A stretch of DNA of 64,000 bases from Desulfobacteraceae bacterium Eth-SRB2 (GCA_004193595.1 RPGQ01000014.1:58111-122110); one strand, 5' to 3'; positions 8,619 to 17,776 are shown, counted from the first letter of the stretch. Numbers and translations are program-made. Notes: generated by a model from the sequence alone, not told the origin.

Positions 8619-11600
8619 TTATACCTCTCTTGCTTTTTTCTTTTCTTCATTTTTCAGATGGATGTCATTGACCCGGTCACCGGTAAACTCGCCATCTTTC
8701 CAGAACCAAGGATATTGTTCCTGTTGACGAAAGGGTTCTTTCCCTCTGTCTTTATTCCATTTGATATTGGGTTTCCAGCGTAGGACTCCGGCTCCTTTTC
8801 GGCCCCCAGGAATATCCTGTGCCATGAATGGGCGAATATTCAAGCGAACCCCGTCATTAATATCAGGTTCCCAACCGATTGGCTGTTTCTCGATCGGTTT
8901 CCAACGCACAAAAATATCAAAAGGCGGTTCACCTTCAATGATTTCGATGAGTCGTTTTTGAAGCTCTAATGCTGCTGCCAACCGATCTTCAGCGCCTCCT
9001 TCACCTCGTTTAACTCCCTCTTTTTGCCGTGTAATCCAGTCACCAAGATAGCTATAGGTAAGGCTTTCCAATAGCTGCCAGCCTTTTCCATTCCCTTCAG
9101 CCAATTTATGGTAATTCACAAGGGCATGAAATCCATCTCGCCTGCGGCCATCCCATATGTGCCAGATGAAAGGGCGATGCTGAAATAATTTACAGTGTTG
9201 CTCAAAGAAATGGTCGCGTAGCCATACATCCAGGTATGCTGTGGTGGGCAAGGTGGCAGCGGCATCCTGCCGCTGGGTTTCTAAAGGCTGGAAGCCTCTC
9301 CCATTTTCATATGCCGCAGATAGAAGCTTGAACAGCCGGCCATCCGCAGTTTCTTCTCCTCGCACCGAAGGGATGGAGACAATCCCATCTTCGTCAACGT
9401 ATTTTAAAAGGCCATCGCATTTGTTCACCCATTCCCGCTGCTCGTCTGCAATCTCCATCCCAGCATCCAGTTCAGCTGGCCAGCGGTAACCCAACAGCCG
9501 TGCCACAGCCACTTCCAACGGATCGTCGCTTCGGGCCGGATGTCCATGGAAAATCCATTGGGTCGGGTCGTTGGAATAGGGTTTGGGCAATACTTTGGGG
9601 TATTTTTCTTCTGCTATTTTTGTCCAATGATCGAGGTCGAAGGGGACTTTGACCAAGGTGGAGTTGGTGACTTTCAAACTCTGATCAATTTCTCGAACGA
9701 CATCATTGAAGCTTTCCGATGAACAAAAGCACCAAATAGCTGGAAGCTGGTTTTCATCTGTGGGGATGATTGCTGCACAGTTTTGGTCAAACTTGACCCC
9801 TACATATATCGCACAAGGTAAGTGACCTACTTGACGTACACACACACCGGTTTTTCCCCATGCTAAGCCACCAGCCAAAATGGCTTTTCCTTGTTTAGAG
9901 AGTCTCTTCAGTTCACCCTCGCCTTTCTCCCAGTGATAGATGGTGCTTAGCCCTCCGAAATACCGTACATTTTCAACAGTGGTCTGACCGTATTCCCAAT
10001 TATCGTTTGGTAAAGGTCTTTCCCAATAATTTCGGATGAACCTTAGAGAGTCCTTTGTGTTTGTCCCATGGACGCCACTTGCAAAATCAGACAGCAAGCT
10101 TCCTTCGATATCTTGACCTAAGATAATCCTCTGATCTGGATTTAGAAGCTGCCTCTGCTGTAATATGAATGACACTGCAACATTTTTGAGTTGCTGTGCC
10201 TTTAGATCACAAGACTTCTCTGCCGACGCATCAACAAAAAACATTTCTGACGATTTGTTGTTACCAGACGAGGCCAGTTTGTTATTTTTGATGGTTAACA
10301 GAATGGCTTTTACGTGCTCTCCGGAAATAGTGTCAAAGGCTCCAGCTCCAAGCCTCGCTATGCTGAGCCATTCGTAGGTTGTCAGGAGGTTTCTCCTGAA
10401 CTCTTTATATCCGCCAAGAAACAGCCAGTTTTGAGGCAGGACTACTGAGCATGTTCCGCCCTTTGAAAGGAATTCAGTACATCTTGCCAAGAAAGAAGTT
10501 TCCAGGGATCTGCGAGCGTTAGGGTATTTTAAAGTAAGGAAACTGTCGACTTTTTCGATCATTTCGCCTGTTTTTTTATAGGGTACATTTGTGGCGAGAA
10601 AATCATATTTCGATGCAAGAATTGCGCTGGCTTTTACTATCCCTTGAGCAACAACTCCCATTTCATTGCGTTCATCATCCCTTTCACCAGACAACGCCTT
10701 CGTTAGCAGCGGTCCAACTTCTTCCCACTTCAGCTCAAAAAGGGAACCTTTGGAAAGGCCAATCTCTGGGTTGATCAGGCTGCCCAGTACCGGCGCATCT
10801 TTGAACTGTTTGTAAAGCTCTTCCAGAGCAATACGCAGGTTGTTGTTGTCTCCTGCAAGGGCAAACCATTCTTCTTTCTTGGCGCTGATAACGAGGCCCG
10901 AGCAAGCCAAATTAAGTTCCGGCAACGGACGGTAGCCTCCGGTATCGGGGTAGGTCCAAGCGGTTAGCGCCAGTGCAAAAGCGGCCAGTTCGACACATCG
11001 GTTGTCTATTTCCAGACCGTAAAGGTTTTCCCGTAACACGGCATCGCAAGCATCGCGAGCGGAAAGACCTTCCAACTCCATACGCATGGGTACCAACATT
11101 AAGAAGGCGGATACCAAAAAGTGCCCCGATCCGCAGCAAGGGTCTAAGGTCTTGAGTTCGCTTAAATGCTCCGGCCATCCGTCAAAGGTTCCGGCAGCGG
11201 GTGTCCAAGTGCCATTGTTCAGCTTGACAAACCTCAGGTATTCCAGTGGCATACCGGTGAGAGAGGCCTTACTGCGCAGTTCCTCTTCATTTTCTGCATT
11301 TTTTAGATCGTTTTCAGTCAATCGTCTCGCTGCCCACCATGCTCCCAAAGAGTTATCGAGCAGAAAGCTCACCATATAGGGCTCGGTGAAAAGCTGGGTC
11401 ACAGCCGGCAGTTCATCAGCACCGATTTTCTTGCCCGATTGATTTACCTCTTTTTTCCGTTTGCTTTGCCAGAATTGATAAACCCATCCCAGTGAATCGC
11501 TGGCTGTGAAAATTGCAGGTTCCAGATCATTGAGAAACTTCTCCAGCTTCAGCCGATGTTCACTGGCAAACGTCACATGAAGAACAGGATCATTTGGACG

Positions 11601-12029
11601 GAAAATCTGGGGCAGCATATGTTGAGCAAATTCACTGGCCAGTGTCCACAGATCCTTTCCATCATCCTTAGCCAGTTCCTCACATTCCTCAAGGCTTATG
11701 GCCACACCCATTTCAGGTTCGATAAGGAGGGTATTTTCTGCAAGGAACCGGGCAAATAGCATTCGATGCCAGTGCTCATAGGCGCATTCCCATACAAGGT
11801 GTGTGATTTCCAGTTCACCTTTCCGGTTCTGTTTGTCACCCAACTGTCTCGCCCTGGCTCGCAAATGGTTCCGCAGCTTGCGCTCCTCTGGAGACATATG
11901 GCCATAGGGCTCATGATAATGCACAGCAAGAGCCTCTAATGCCACTTTTGCCCCTGCTTCAGCTACATCGCGCGCCTGGATGATGGTGCGCTCAAGTTTA
12001 TTTCGCAAAGGTACTGGAATTGTATCCAT
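8619..12029 (-). CDS. pglX: BREX adenine methyltransferase PglX
   Basis: At 1136 residues it fits the family size. The SAM-binding motif I is DPCCGSGHF (about 296-304). The catalytic motif IV reads ATNVPY (about 479-484), where many N6-adenine methylases have NPPY. In type 1 BREX, PglX methylates a non-palindromic host site and is needed for defence. The protein has a long N-terminal helical region and a C-terminal specificity region of about 600 residues. The start at 12029 lies 2 bp after a 38-codon ORF. Confidence 0.93.
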   Translation of the reverse strand: MDTIPVPLRNKLERTIIQARDVAEAGAKVALEALAVHYHEPYGHMSPEERKLRNHLRARARQLGDKQNRKGELEITHLVWECAYEHWHRMLFARFLAENTLLIEPEMGVAISLEECEELAKDDGKDLWTLASEFAQHMLPQIFRPNDPVLHVTFASEHRLKLEKFLNDLEPAIFTASDSLGWVYQFWQSKRKKEVNQSGKKIGADELPAVTQLFTEPYMVSFLLDNSLGAWWAARRLTENDLKNAENEEELRSKASLTGMPLEYLRFVKLNNGTWTPAAGTFDGWPEHLSELKTLDPCCGSGHFLVSAFLMLVPMRMELEGLSARDACDAVLRENLYGLEIDNRCVELAAFALALTAWTYPDTGGYRPLPELNLACSGLVISAKKEEWFALAGDNNNLRIALEELYKQFKDAPVLGSLINPEIGLSKGSLFELKWEEVGPLLTKALSGERDDERNEMGVVAQGIVKASAILASKYDFLATNVPYKKTGEMIEKVDSFLTLKYPNARRSLETSFLARCTEFLSKGGTCSVVLPQNWLFLGGYKEFRRNLLTTYEWLSIARLGAGAFDTISGEHVKAILLTIKNNKLASSGNNKSSEMFFVDASAEKSCDLKAQQLKNVAVSFILQQRQLLNPDQRIILGQDIEGSLLSDFASGVHGTNTKDSLRFIRNYWERPLPNDNWEYGQTTVENVRYFGGLSTIYHWEKGEGELKRLSKQGKAILAGGLAWGKTGVCVRQVGHLPCAIYVGVKFDQNCAAIIPTDENQLPAIWCFCSSESFNDVVREIDQSLKVTNSTLVKVPFDLDHWTKIAEEKYPKVLPKPYSNDPTQWIFHGHPARSDDPLEVAVARLLGYRWPAELDAGMEIADEQREWVNKCDGLLKYVDEDGIVSIPSVRGEETADGRLFKLLSAAYENGRGFQPLETQRQDAAATLPTTAYLDVWLRDHFFEQHCKLFQHRPFIWHIWDGRRRDGFHALVNYHKLAEGNGKGWQLLESLTYSYLGDWITRQKEGVKRGEGGAEDRLAAALELQKRLIEIIEGEPPFDIFVRWKPIEKQPIGWEPDINDGVRLNIRPFMAQDIPGGRKGAGVLRWKPNIKWNKDRGKEPFRQQEQYPWFWKDGEFTGDRVNDIHLKNEEKKKAREV

Positions 12030-12031
12030 CT

Positions 12032-12148
12032 TTATGCTCGCAGGTTACGTTTGTTGATCAAGGTGATCATCACTTTTGGAATCCTTTTCATTTTTAGCAG
12101 TAGTTGCAAAATTTGCAATAACTGGTTGTCAGTCTGATGTTCTTTCAT
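12032..12148 (-). CDS. Possible small protein of 38 residues upstream of pglX
   Basis: ATG at 12148 follows the rhuM-remnant stop by one base, and the TAA at 12032-12034 lies 2 bp before pglX. The product, MKEHQTDNQLLQILQ through KRNLRA, is a leucine-rich and then basic short helix. The tight spacing at both ends suggests a translational coupler or leader peptide for pglX. Only weak ribosome-site evidence (AGG next to the ATG) supports it, and it may be chance. Confidence 0.3.
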   Translation of the reverse strand: MKEHQTDNQLLQILQLLLKMKRIPKVMITLINKRNLRA

Positions 12149-12319
12149 CCTAACTGCTTTTCTTTTTCTCTTTTTGCAAAATGCGTTTGACGGTTCTGTT
12201 CAGTTCCTCATTGGCTATGTCGGTCTCAATCTTGCGTTGTTGGTTCTGATACTTTTCAAATTCACGGTCAGCAAGCTCTTTAGCCAGTTGAGCTGAAACG
12301 CGACCGGCATCTGTCAGGA

Positions 12320-12376
12320 TGTCAACACTAATCAGCCACGTGGCTTTTTGCGTCGGCTGAATTAACCAGGTTATGG
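12320..12376 (-). other. attC-like site at end of second cassette
   Basis: This 57-bp site is in the typical attC size range. In cassette orientation it starts CCATAAC (plus-strand 12370-12376) and ends GTTGACA (12320-12326). Between them, plus-strand arms 12329-12340 (TAATCAGCCACG) and 12351-12364 pair fully except for two extra bases, C12354 and A12360, both in the arm next to CCATAAC. One-sided unpaired bases of this kind are a hallmark of attC hairpins. Confidence 0.55.
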
Positions 12377-12382
12377 TTTAGA

Positions 12383-13240
12383 CTAATATGGTATAGAATC
12401 ATGTTGCTGATAATGCCCTTCCCCAATAACAACCCATTTTAGTTCTTTTATTGTCTCAAAAGCATGCACAGTAACCCTATCAGGATGAAGATCCATTTGA
12501 GAAATACGAATTCCACCAACTCTGGCCTCGAATTCTGGATAAAGAGAACTTTCGTTTTCTATCCAACGGTCTAAGGCACTTAATCCTTCAAAAGATGGTG
12601 TTTCATGTAATACTAACCTCCTATTCTCAACAATCGTTATTTGACCTTTTATATTTGTCTTCCAAGATTTCTGAAGCATGCGCAATTCATCTAGAACTTC
12701 ATTTGGTGTCTTGTCTGAGTTGAATAAGGTAATAATAAGTTGAGATGCTTCCCTTAGTCTCCCCAAAGCAATATTTACAGCATTTTGCATGTCAGTATTT
12801 AAGAATTCGGAAACTGGACTATCATTAACGTTTTGCTCCAGTTTATTAATATAACTTTCAATTTTAGTTTTGAAACTTTCAATTCCTTTTTTGTTCCGAA
12901 TATTATAAGATATAACCCCATAATCGCCGATATCAAAAGGCAACTTCTGCCCTTTTTGGATTGCCATTATAGTACCATGTCTATTACTATTTCTTATCCC
13001 TAATTCATACCATACATTTGGTTTTCGATCAGTAAGAATGGCCAAAACAAGATCTGTCATAGCCAAATCTTGCAGGATCGCTCTCGTAAGACTATGAGGT
13101 CTATCTTCAGATCTAAAGGCATCATATCCTATTTCATCAAGTATATTTTGTAGAAGCTTAAAAAACCCATCCCAGTACTTTGATGATCGAAATATTGAAG
13201 TCTTCGAGAAAGGCATAATTACAAAGCATTTTTTTCGCAT
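12383..13240 (-). CDS. Cassette protein with deoxyribosyltransferase/TIR-like N-terminal domain
   Basis: This 285-residue protein starts KKCFVIMPFSKTS. At about residues 58-85 it carries AMTDLVLAILTDRKPNVWYELGIRNS, the pattern of the nucleoside 2-deoxyribosyltransferase/TIR-like fold in which the Glu of YELG is the likely nucleophile. The C-terminal 150 residues are helical then beta-rich, with no family recognised. Proteins with this FVIMPF...NVWYELG signature recur in defence islands and are suspected NAD or nucleotide hydrolases. It is the second gene of the insert. Its stop lies 7 bp before CCATAAC. Confidence 0.75.
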   Translation of the reverse strand: MRKKCFVIMPFSKTSIFRSSKYWDGFFKLLQNILDEIGYDAFRSEDRPHSLTRAILQDLAMTDLVLAILTDRKPNVWYELGIRNSNRHGTIMAIQKGQKLPFDIGDYGVISYNIRNKKGIESFKTKIESYINKLEQNVNDSPVSEFLNTDMQNAVNIALGRLREASQLIITLFNSDKTPNEVLDELRMLQKSWKTNIKGQITIVENRRLVLHETPSFEGLSALDRWIENESSLYPEFEARVGGIRISQMDLHPDRVTVHAFETIKELKWVVIGEGHYQQHDSIPY

Positions 13241-13264
13241 TTACTTCCTCAGTTCTTTACCATT

Positions 13265-13330
13265 TGATAAGCTCACCAGACACCAGAAAACCGCAAGGCT
13301 TTTAGCGCCTGGTGGAGCGTCAGGTTATGG
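13265..13330 (-). other. attC-like site between the two cassette genes
   Basis: In cassette orientation it starts CCATAAC (plus 13324-13330), which contains the stop codon of the first gene. Plus-strand arms GCTCACCAG (13271-13279) and CTGGTGGAGC (13309-13318) pair perfectly except for one extra G on the CCATAAC side. The far end reads C-TTATCA instead of the expected G-TTATGG, so the right core box has diverged. Confidence 0.45.
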
Positions 13331-14134
13331 GGTCGGTGTGCCTGGATAAAAGAATCGTTTAAAATAATTTGATTCGATATATCGTTTCCCCAGTTCTGTG
13401 GGATGCAATGCCCAGCCCAATTGCCCCTTTTTTTTTGACACATCATATTCGTATTTAGCCAACCCCAATTCAACCAATTCAGATGCTGAGTTCAAAAACT
13501 CTTCCTCAATAGACGAAATATGCCAAGGTCCTATGCCGTCTGGACCAATTCTTTCTTGATGTTTTTCGCAGATTGTAAATAACAATATCATTGCTTTGTA
13601 ATTTAGTTTGTTGTGCATTTGATAAAAAGCTTCATTTAACTCACTCTCCATAGGCCAAGATATCGCTTTAAAATGATGTCTTATTTTCTCACTCAGATCA
13701 TGCAGACAATCATAATATAATATTTGAAGTTGTTGCACTTCTGAACAGTCAAAAGTGCTTGATGTGTGTTTTGTTATCATCACGGATTCATAAAGACGAA
13801 GGGAACATGTAACGCCAAGTTCGTATAAAACATTAGGCTTAGGATCAGAAACATCAACTACCACCATGTGGCTTCCTAAAATGACCTTATATACCTCATC
13901 CATCCAATCTAATGAGTTTTGATTAATTCCCACAATATGAAAATCTACTTTAAGGATAGTGCAAAGGGTTTGGAATTCCTTTTTTACTTTATTGATGTCA
14001 TAGTACAATCCCGAACTCCCAAGAGGAACTCGGCTTCTAAATGAGCATAGGAGACCTATAGACTTACGTTTAGCCTCAAGAAGTTCGTTTAAATGCCTGA
14101 TTCCATTTTTTTGGTAATATTCATATGCACGCAT
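13325..14134 (-). CDS. Cassette protein with divergent deoxyribosyltransferase-like domain
   Basis: This 269-residue protein has IGLLCSFRSRVP near residue 26 and VILGSHMVVVDVSDPKPNVLYELGVTCSL at about 84-112. It is the same fold signature as its neighbour, with YELG conserved. The C-terminal ~90 residues (IGPDGIGPWHISSIEEEFLNSASELVELGLAKYE, then LHPTELGKRYIES) look like a winged helix. It is the first gene of the insert, with its ATG 18 bp inside the G|TTATGG entry point, leaving almost no room for its own promoter. It probably relies on the BREX transcript. Confidence 0.72.
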   Translation of the reverse strand: MRAYEYYQKNGIRHLNELLEAKRKSIGLLCSFRSRVPLGSSGLYYDINKVKKEFQTLCTILKVDFHIVGINQNSLDWMDEVYKVILGSHMVVVDVSDPKPNVLYELGVTCSLRLYESVMITKHTSSTFDCSEVQQLQILYYDCLHDLSEKIRHHFKAISWPMESELNEAFYQMHNKLNYKAMILLFTICEKHQERIGPDGIGPWHISSIEEEFLNSASELVELGLAKYEYDVSKKKGQLGWALHPTELGKRYIESNYFKRFFYPGTPTP

Positions 14135-14329
14135 TTTAAATTATCCCATAACTTGTTCGTTGAGCGTCAAGAAGACGTCCAGTTTAGCTTTCCAATCGGC
14201 CATATACATCGGCTTACAACTCCTGACCTGTAATTCGGCGAATTCAAGGTACTGCCTGACAATTTTGTATCGTTTCCCGTCGCTGGCAGTTGTCAAGTAT
14301 TCCTTGACAACAAGTGAACTATTGCCCCC

Positions 14330-17300
14330 TTACGAAATCACGATTGGCCCGTCGTCTAATTTTGCCAACAATTTCTGCTCGGTCCTCTCGATCCAGTTTT
14401 TGACGTCGCCCTCTGTCTTTAATGTTCCGCTGGTGAGTTTAACCGTTTGTGTTTCGGGTTCCAAAAGCTTTGCGGCTGCCAGTACGGCGTTACTGAACTG
14501 CTGGGGCAAAGCATCAATTTTTGTCTTCCAGCCGGTTAAAGGAGTTTCTTCCAAAGTGCGGATCAGGTTTTCATCATCACCGATTGAAAGTGAGGGAATT
14601 CCTGCAATTCCTTCGGTATCGAGGATATCTTCTTGCTGCTCTAAAGAGATCATATTCCAGTTATCGTTTTTAGCCAGTGCAGCCATTTCAAAATCATATA
14701 CGGTTTTTAAATCATCATGGGCTTTCTTCACCGCGGCTCGCAATGCTGTCACCGCATCTTTGTGGATCGCGGGAATGGGGTCAGTTTCGTCGAGCAGTCT
14801 TCGTTCGTCACGGACGGCATTTGCCTGTTTGTTCAGATCTTCTGATTCAGGCAAAGTTTTACTATGTTTTAGGAATGTTTGGAGTGTTTCCCATGCGGGT
14901 TTCCTTTTAGCAACAAGTTCGGCCAGATCAGACCAATCCTTGTCCTGCTTCGAGAGAGTATCGTACTGGTCCAGAATCTCGGCTAACTGTTCATTTCCGG
15001 CTAATGCTCTTAAGTTATCAAGATGATCTGTTGAAGGACGCTCCGGCATAGGGGGTTCGCCGCCAGCTCTATCTGCCACATCCATCAGATACGCAAGGAA
15101 CTGCCCTGCAGCAATTGATTCTTCATTGGGTTTGCAGGGGGTTCCAGCGCTCTGGAAAAGTTTGCGTAGTTTGATACGAGCCCTCGCATCGATGGTTACT
15201 GTTTCTACCCGGAAATCGCTGACCGAAATCTTCGCCTGGTCGAGCTGCCCCTGTTTAAGCTGAACGCCTTTGTGTGTGACCCGTATGTGACCTGTGGTGA
15301 ACAGTGTAATCAAGGCTGCATCAATTGCATCACGGGGCCAGCCATAAGGTGTGCTTTCAAAAGTGTCCCGAACATCTTTACCTTTCTTTCCTGAACCAAT
15401 TTCTGAAATTACAGCGGAGCAAACAGGGTGTTTCTCAGGTGCATCGTTCCAGTCGACGGCCTGCAAAGCAGCCTCGGAGCCTCCTTTGGCGCGATTGATA
15501 ACACTGTGCCAACGGTCATCGTCCGCATCCTGAAAATTTGGGAAAAGCCGATCCAACGAGATTTCAGCAGCCGAATCCACTTTGTCTTTCAACGATAGAT
15601 CAAAGCGCTCCTGGCCGCCGCCTTGAATGACTTTAGCGGCATTAATCACATCCTGAATGATTCTATTCCGCGTAGTTTCAGTTGAACCCATACGGGTTGC
15701 CATTGAATCACGGGCTTCCTGGCCTTCCGGTGTCGTGGGCGTACCCTTGAATTCGATAGTTGCCTTTGCTGCTTCATATTCTGTGATCGCCTTTTTAAGA
15801 TCATCGGCACTGGCTTTTGGCACATATACGTAAATAACAGGGCTGTCAGTTCCAGCAGCGCGAGCATCGGCAAGCACCGTGCTTTCATTTTCGCCCCAGC
15901 CATCGCGTATCCAGACTGGAATTTCGTTGCCTTTAACTTCAGGTGTTTCAGTACCAAAATGGATAGATAATTTACGAGCAGCCTTACATTTTCCTTGAAG
16001 TAGTCTAATACCATTCAGGGCATTTGAACATGCTGCGTTCAATAGAGAAGAACGTTTGCTGGAGATTGCGGTTAAGTCATTGCTTAATTTGGTCTGCCGA
16101 TTACGAAATTCCCGGTCCCACTCACTGCTTTCTCTGGTCTGAAGGCTGTATTCCTCGTCAATTTTAATTATCTTTCCTTCATCAACCAGTTTGTCAAGTA
16201 TTTGAGGTATCTCTTTTCTCAAAGTCGTGCCGTCGTTTGCCAGGTCACTTATGAGAAGATCAGCCAGTGTTTCGGGTGTTGCCCGAACACCAATGTCAGC
16301 CACCTCCTCACGGGGCAATTTGCGGATCAAAAAAACAAGTCCACAAATCCGTTTGGCAAGTTCTCCTTCCGGGGTCCCATCATCAAGGTTTCTGACAGTT
16401 TCGTCTATTTCCCTCAGTAATACACCAGTACGCAGAAGATCGGGCTGAAGCTGATTAAAAATGAAATCAGCAGGCATAACGGTACCAAGGGGTTTTTCGG
16501 CCATTTCTTTGACCGCATCATAAACAATCCGCAATTGGGTCCGAACCTGGCTGGCTGTACCAGGAATATCGATGGCGCGCAAAGTATGCTCCCAAAAACG
16601 CCTGCGAACAGGCAAAAGGGGATAATCATCTACAATGATCGCACGGTCTTCAGTCCGAGTCCCAATACGTGTGCCGGAAAGCTGCCGGTCTATTTCGCCC
16701 GCATGAGCATTAATCGTATTTTCAATGGCTTTGCGTTTGTCAGCCTTTTTGGCGAGCACCACCCGACGGGTTACCGTTTCAACATCCGAATCGGAGAGTT
16801 CAACCGGTATCGTAAAACGGGGCCTGAGGCGCTGCATTAAAGGCACACTTCCAGCAAGAGCTGTTTGGCCCGCACCTATGAGTAAAACCCGGCTATTGAG
16901 CTGTTTGCAAATGGCTTCGGCAATTTCCATAACATCAGTAGAACGTTTAGCGCTGTCCCCAATGAACAACTGGATTTCATCAAGCACAATAACGGTGCAA
17001 GGAATCTCCCCATTTATGGACAGAACCTTACGGACAATTAGGACAAATTCCTCTGTTGAAACATCTTTCACAACCGGGAACTGGGCACGCAGTGCAGCAC
17101 GGCCCTGCTTAAGATCCAGAGCAAAGGCTGGATCAGCACCTAACAATGCTTGGCCCAGAATAGGACTGACGTAGAGGTCATGCAGCTCACTCTGAAAATC
17201 TTTACCGGCAGATTTAACAAAGGCCTTGACCTTTTCATATATATCGTTTTTCTGAAGCCAGAGGCAGAACTGTGCCTGAGGCAGTGAGCTTGGAAGACCT

Positions 17301-17776
17301 TTGGAGCGTAAAACTACACTTAAAACAGCAAGGCGCACACTTTCACCACCTCCGGAAGGTAAGGTCCCAGATGCTGCATGAAGCCCGCCGCATCGCTTTC
17401 CCAGGGTATCCAGTTCCCTTAACAGATCGCTTACTTCATCCGGCAATTGGGTCAGTCCACGGGCAGTTGCTCCATCAGACTCAAATTGAGTATCCACCCA
17501 TAAATGTCGGAGCATCTTGAGAAGGTGGGACTTGCCACTACCAAAGAAACCGCTTACCCAGGCTGCAGGCTGAACCGTTGAATCCGCATTCCCCAAATAC
17601 GATTCGAGGATTCGAATAAATCCTCCCTTGTATTGGCCTTCACAAACAAAATGCTCCAGCTCATACCGTAGCGTTTCAATCTCTTTTGTAGTTGCTGATT
17701 CCGTTACCGCAGCCACACCGTCGTTGAGCAGCTTTGTGGTAGCGGGATCTCGTTGAAATAGTTCACGATTTTTCAT
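14330..17776 (-). CDS. brxC: BREX P-loop ATPase BrxC
   Basis: This 1148-residue protein has Walker A GFFGSGKS (about 76-83) inside VSGFFGSGKSHLLKMLRHLW and a Walker B VIVLDEIQLF (about 268-277). Size and motifs match BrxC of type 1 BREX, the large ATPase essential for defence. A long helical C-terminal half follows. It overlaps brxB by 4 bp (ATGA), so translation is coupled. Immediately after its TAA, and in the same phase, lies the truncated rhuM remnant. Confidence 0.94.
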   Translation of the reverse strand: MKNRELFQRDPATTKLLNDGVAAVTESATTKEIETLRYELEHFVCEGQYKGGFIRILESYLGNADSTVQPAAWVSGFFGSGKSHLLKMLRHLWVDTQFESDGATARGLTQLPDEVSDLLRELDTLGKRCGGLHAASGTLPSGGGESVRLAVLSVVLRSKGLPSSLPQAQFCLWLQKNDIYEKVKAFVKSAGKDFQSELHDLYVSPILGQALLGADPAFALDLKQGRAALRAQFPVVKDVSTEEFVLIVRKVLSINGEIPCTVIVLDEIQLFIGDSAKRSTDVMEIAEAICKQLNSRVLLIGAGQTALAGSVPLMQRLRPRFTIPVELSDSDVETVTRRVVLAKKADKRKAIENTINAHAGEIDRQLSGTRIGTRTEDRAIIVDDYPLLPVRRRFWEHTLRAIDIPGTASQVRTQLRIVYDAVKEMAEKPLGTVMPADFIFNQLQPDLLRTGVLLREIDETVRNLDDGTPEGELAKRICGLVFLIRKLPREEVADIGVRATPETLADLLISDLANDGTTLRKEIPQILDKLVDEGKIIKIDEEYSLQTRESSEWDREFRNRQTKLSNDLTAISSKRSSLLNAACSNALNGIRLLQGKCKAARKLSIHFGTETPEVKGNEIPVWIRDGWGENESTVLADARAAGTDSPVIYVYVPKASADDLKKAITEYEAAKATIEFKGTPTTPEGQEARDSMATRMGSTETTRNRIIQDVINAAKVIQGGGQERFDLSLKDKVDSAAEISLDRLFPNFQDADDDRWHSVINRAKGGSEAALQAVDWNDAPEKHPVCSAVISEIGSGKKGKDVRDTFESTPYGWPRDAIDAALITLFTTGHIRVTHKGVQLKQGQLDQAKISVSDFRVETVTIDARARIKLRKLFQSAGTPCKPNEESIAAGQFLAYLMDVADRAGGEPPMPERPSTDHLDNLRALAGNEQLAEILDQYDTLSKQDKDWSDLAELVAKRKPAWETLQTFLKHSKTLPESEDLNKQANAVRDERRLLDETDPIPAIHKDAVTALRAAVKKAHDDLKTVYDFEMAALAKNDNWNMISLEQQEDILDTEGIAGIPSLSIGDDENLIRTLEETPLTGWKTKIDALPQQFSNAVLAAAKLLEPETQTVKLTSGTLKTEGDVKNWIERTEQKLLAKLDDGPIVIS

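Larger units (their letters stand above)
12326..14151 (-). mobile_element. Candidate two-cassette integron-type insertion in the BREX operon
   Basis: On the minus strand the insert begins at G|TTATGG (14152/14151) and ends at G|TTGACA (12326/12325). Removing exactly these 1826 bp restores GAA CAA GTT GAC ATC in the rhuM frame. Each of the two genes inside is followed by CCATAAC, the reverse complement of the entry heptamer, and then by a hairpin with unpaired bases, as in attC sites. No integrase gene is in the window. Integron integrases are known to insert cassettes at secondary GNT sites. The cassette reading is inference from this geometry. Confidence 0.6.
12150..14329 (-). pseudogene. 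RhuM-family remnant, split by cassette insert
   Basis: Two fragments flank the insert. The first (14329-14153) reads SSLVVKEYLTTASDGKRYKI, then LEFAELQVRSCKPMYMADW and KLDVFLTLNEQ. The second (12325-12150) reads DILTDAGRVSAQLAKELADREFEKYQ and ends LQKEKKKSS. Joined, they are continuous and in frame across codon GTT. The segments match what I recall of RhuM (virulence-associated) proteins: an N-terminal VVKEYLTTASDGK piece joined directly to the C-terminal helical domain, so about 200 central residues are deleted. The 5' end abuts the brxC stop in the same phase and has no start codon. It was already defective before or after the insertion. Confidence 0.65.

Noticed and set aside
14160..15026. 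A 288-codon plus-strand frame
   Set aside because: It lies entirely opposite the brxC C-terminus and the rhuM remnant, which have clear family matches. It has no ribosome site or recognisable domain.
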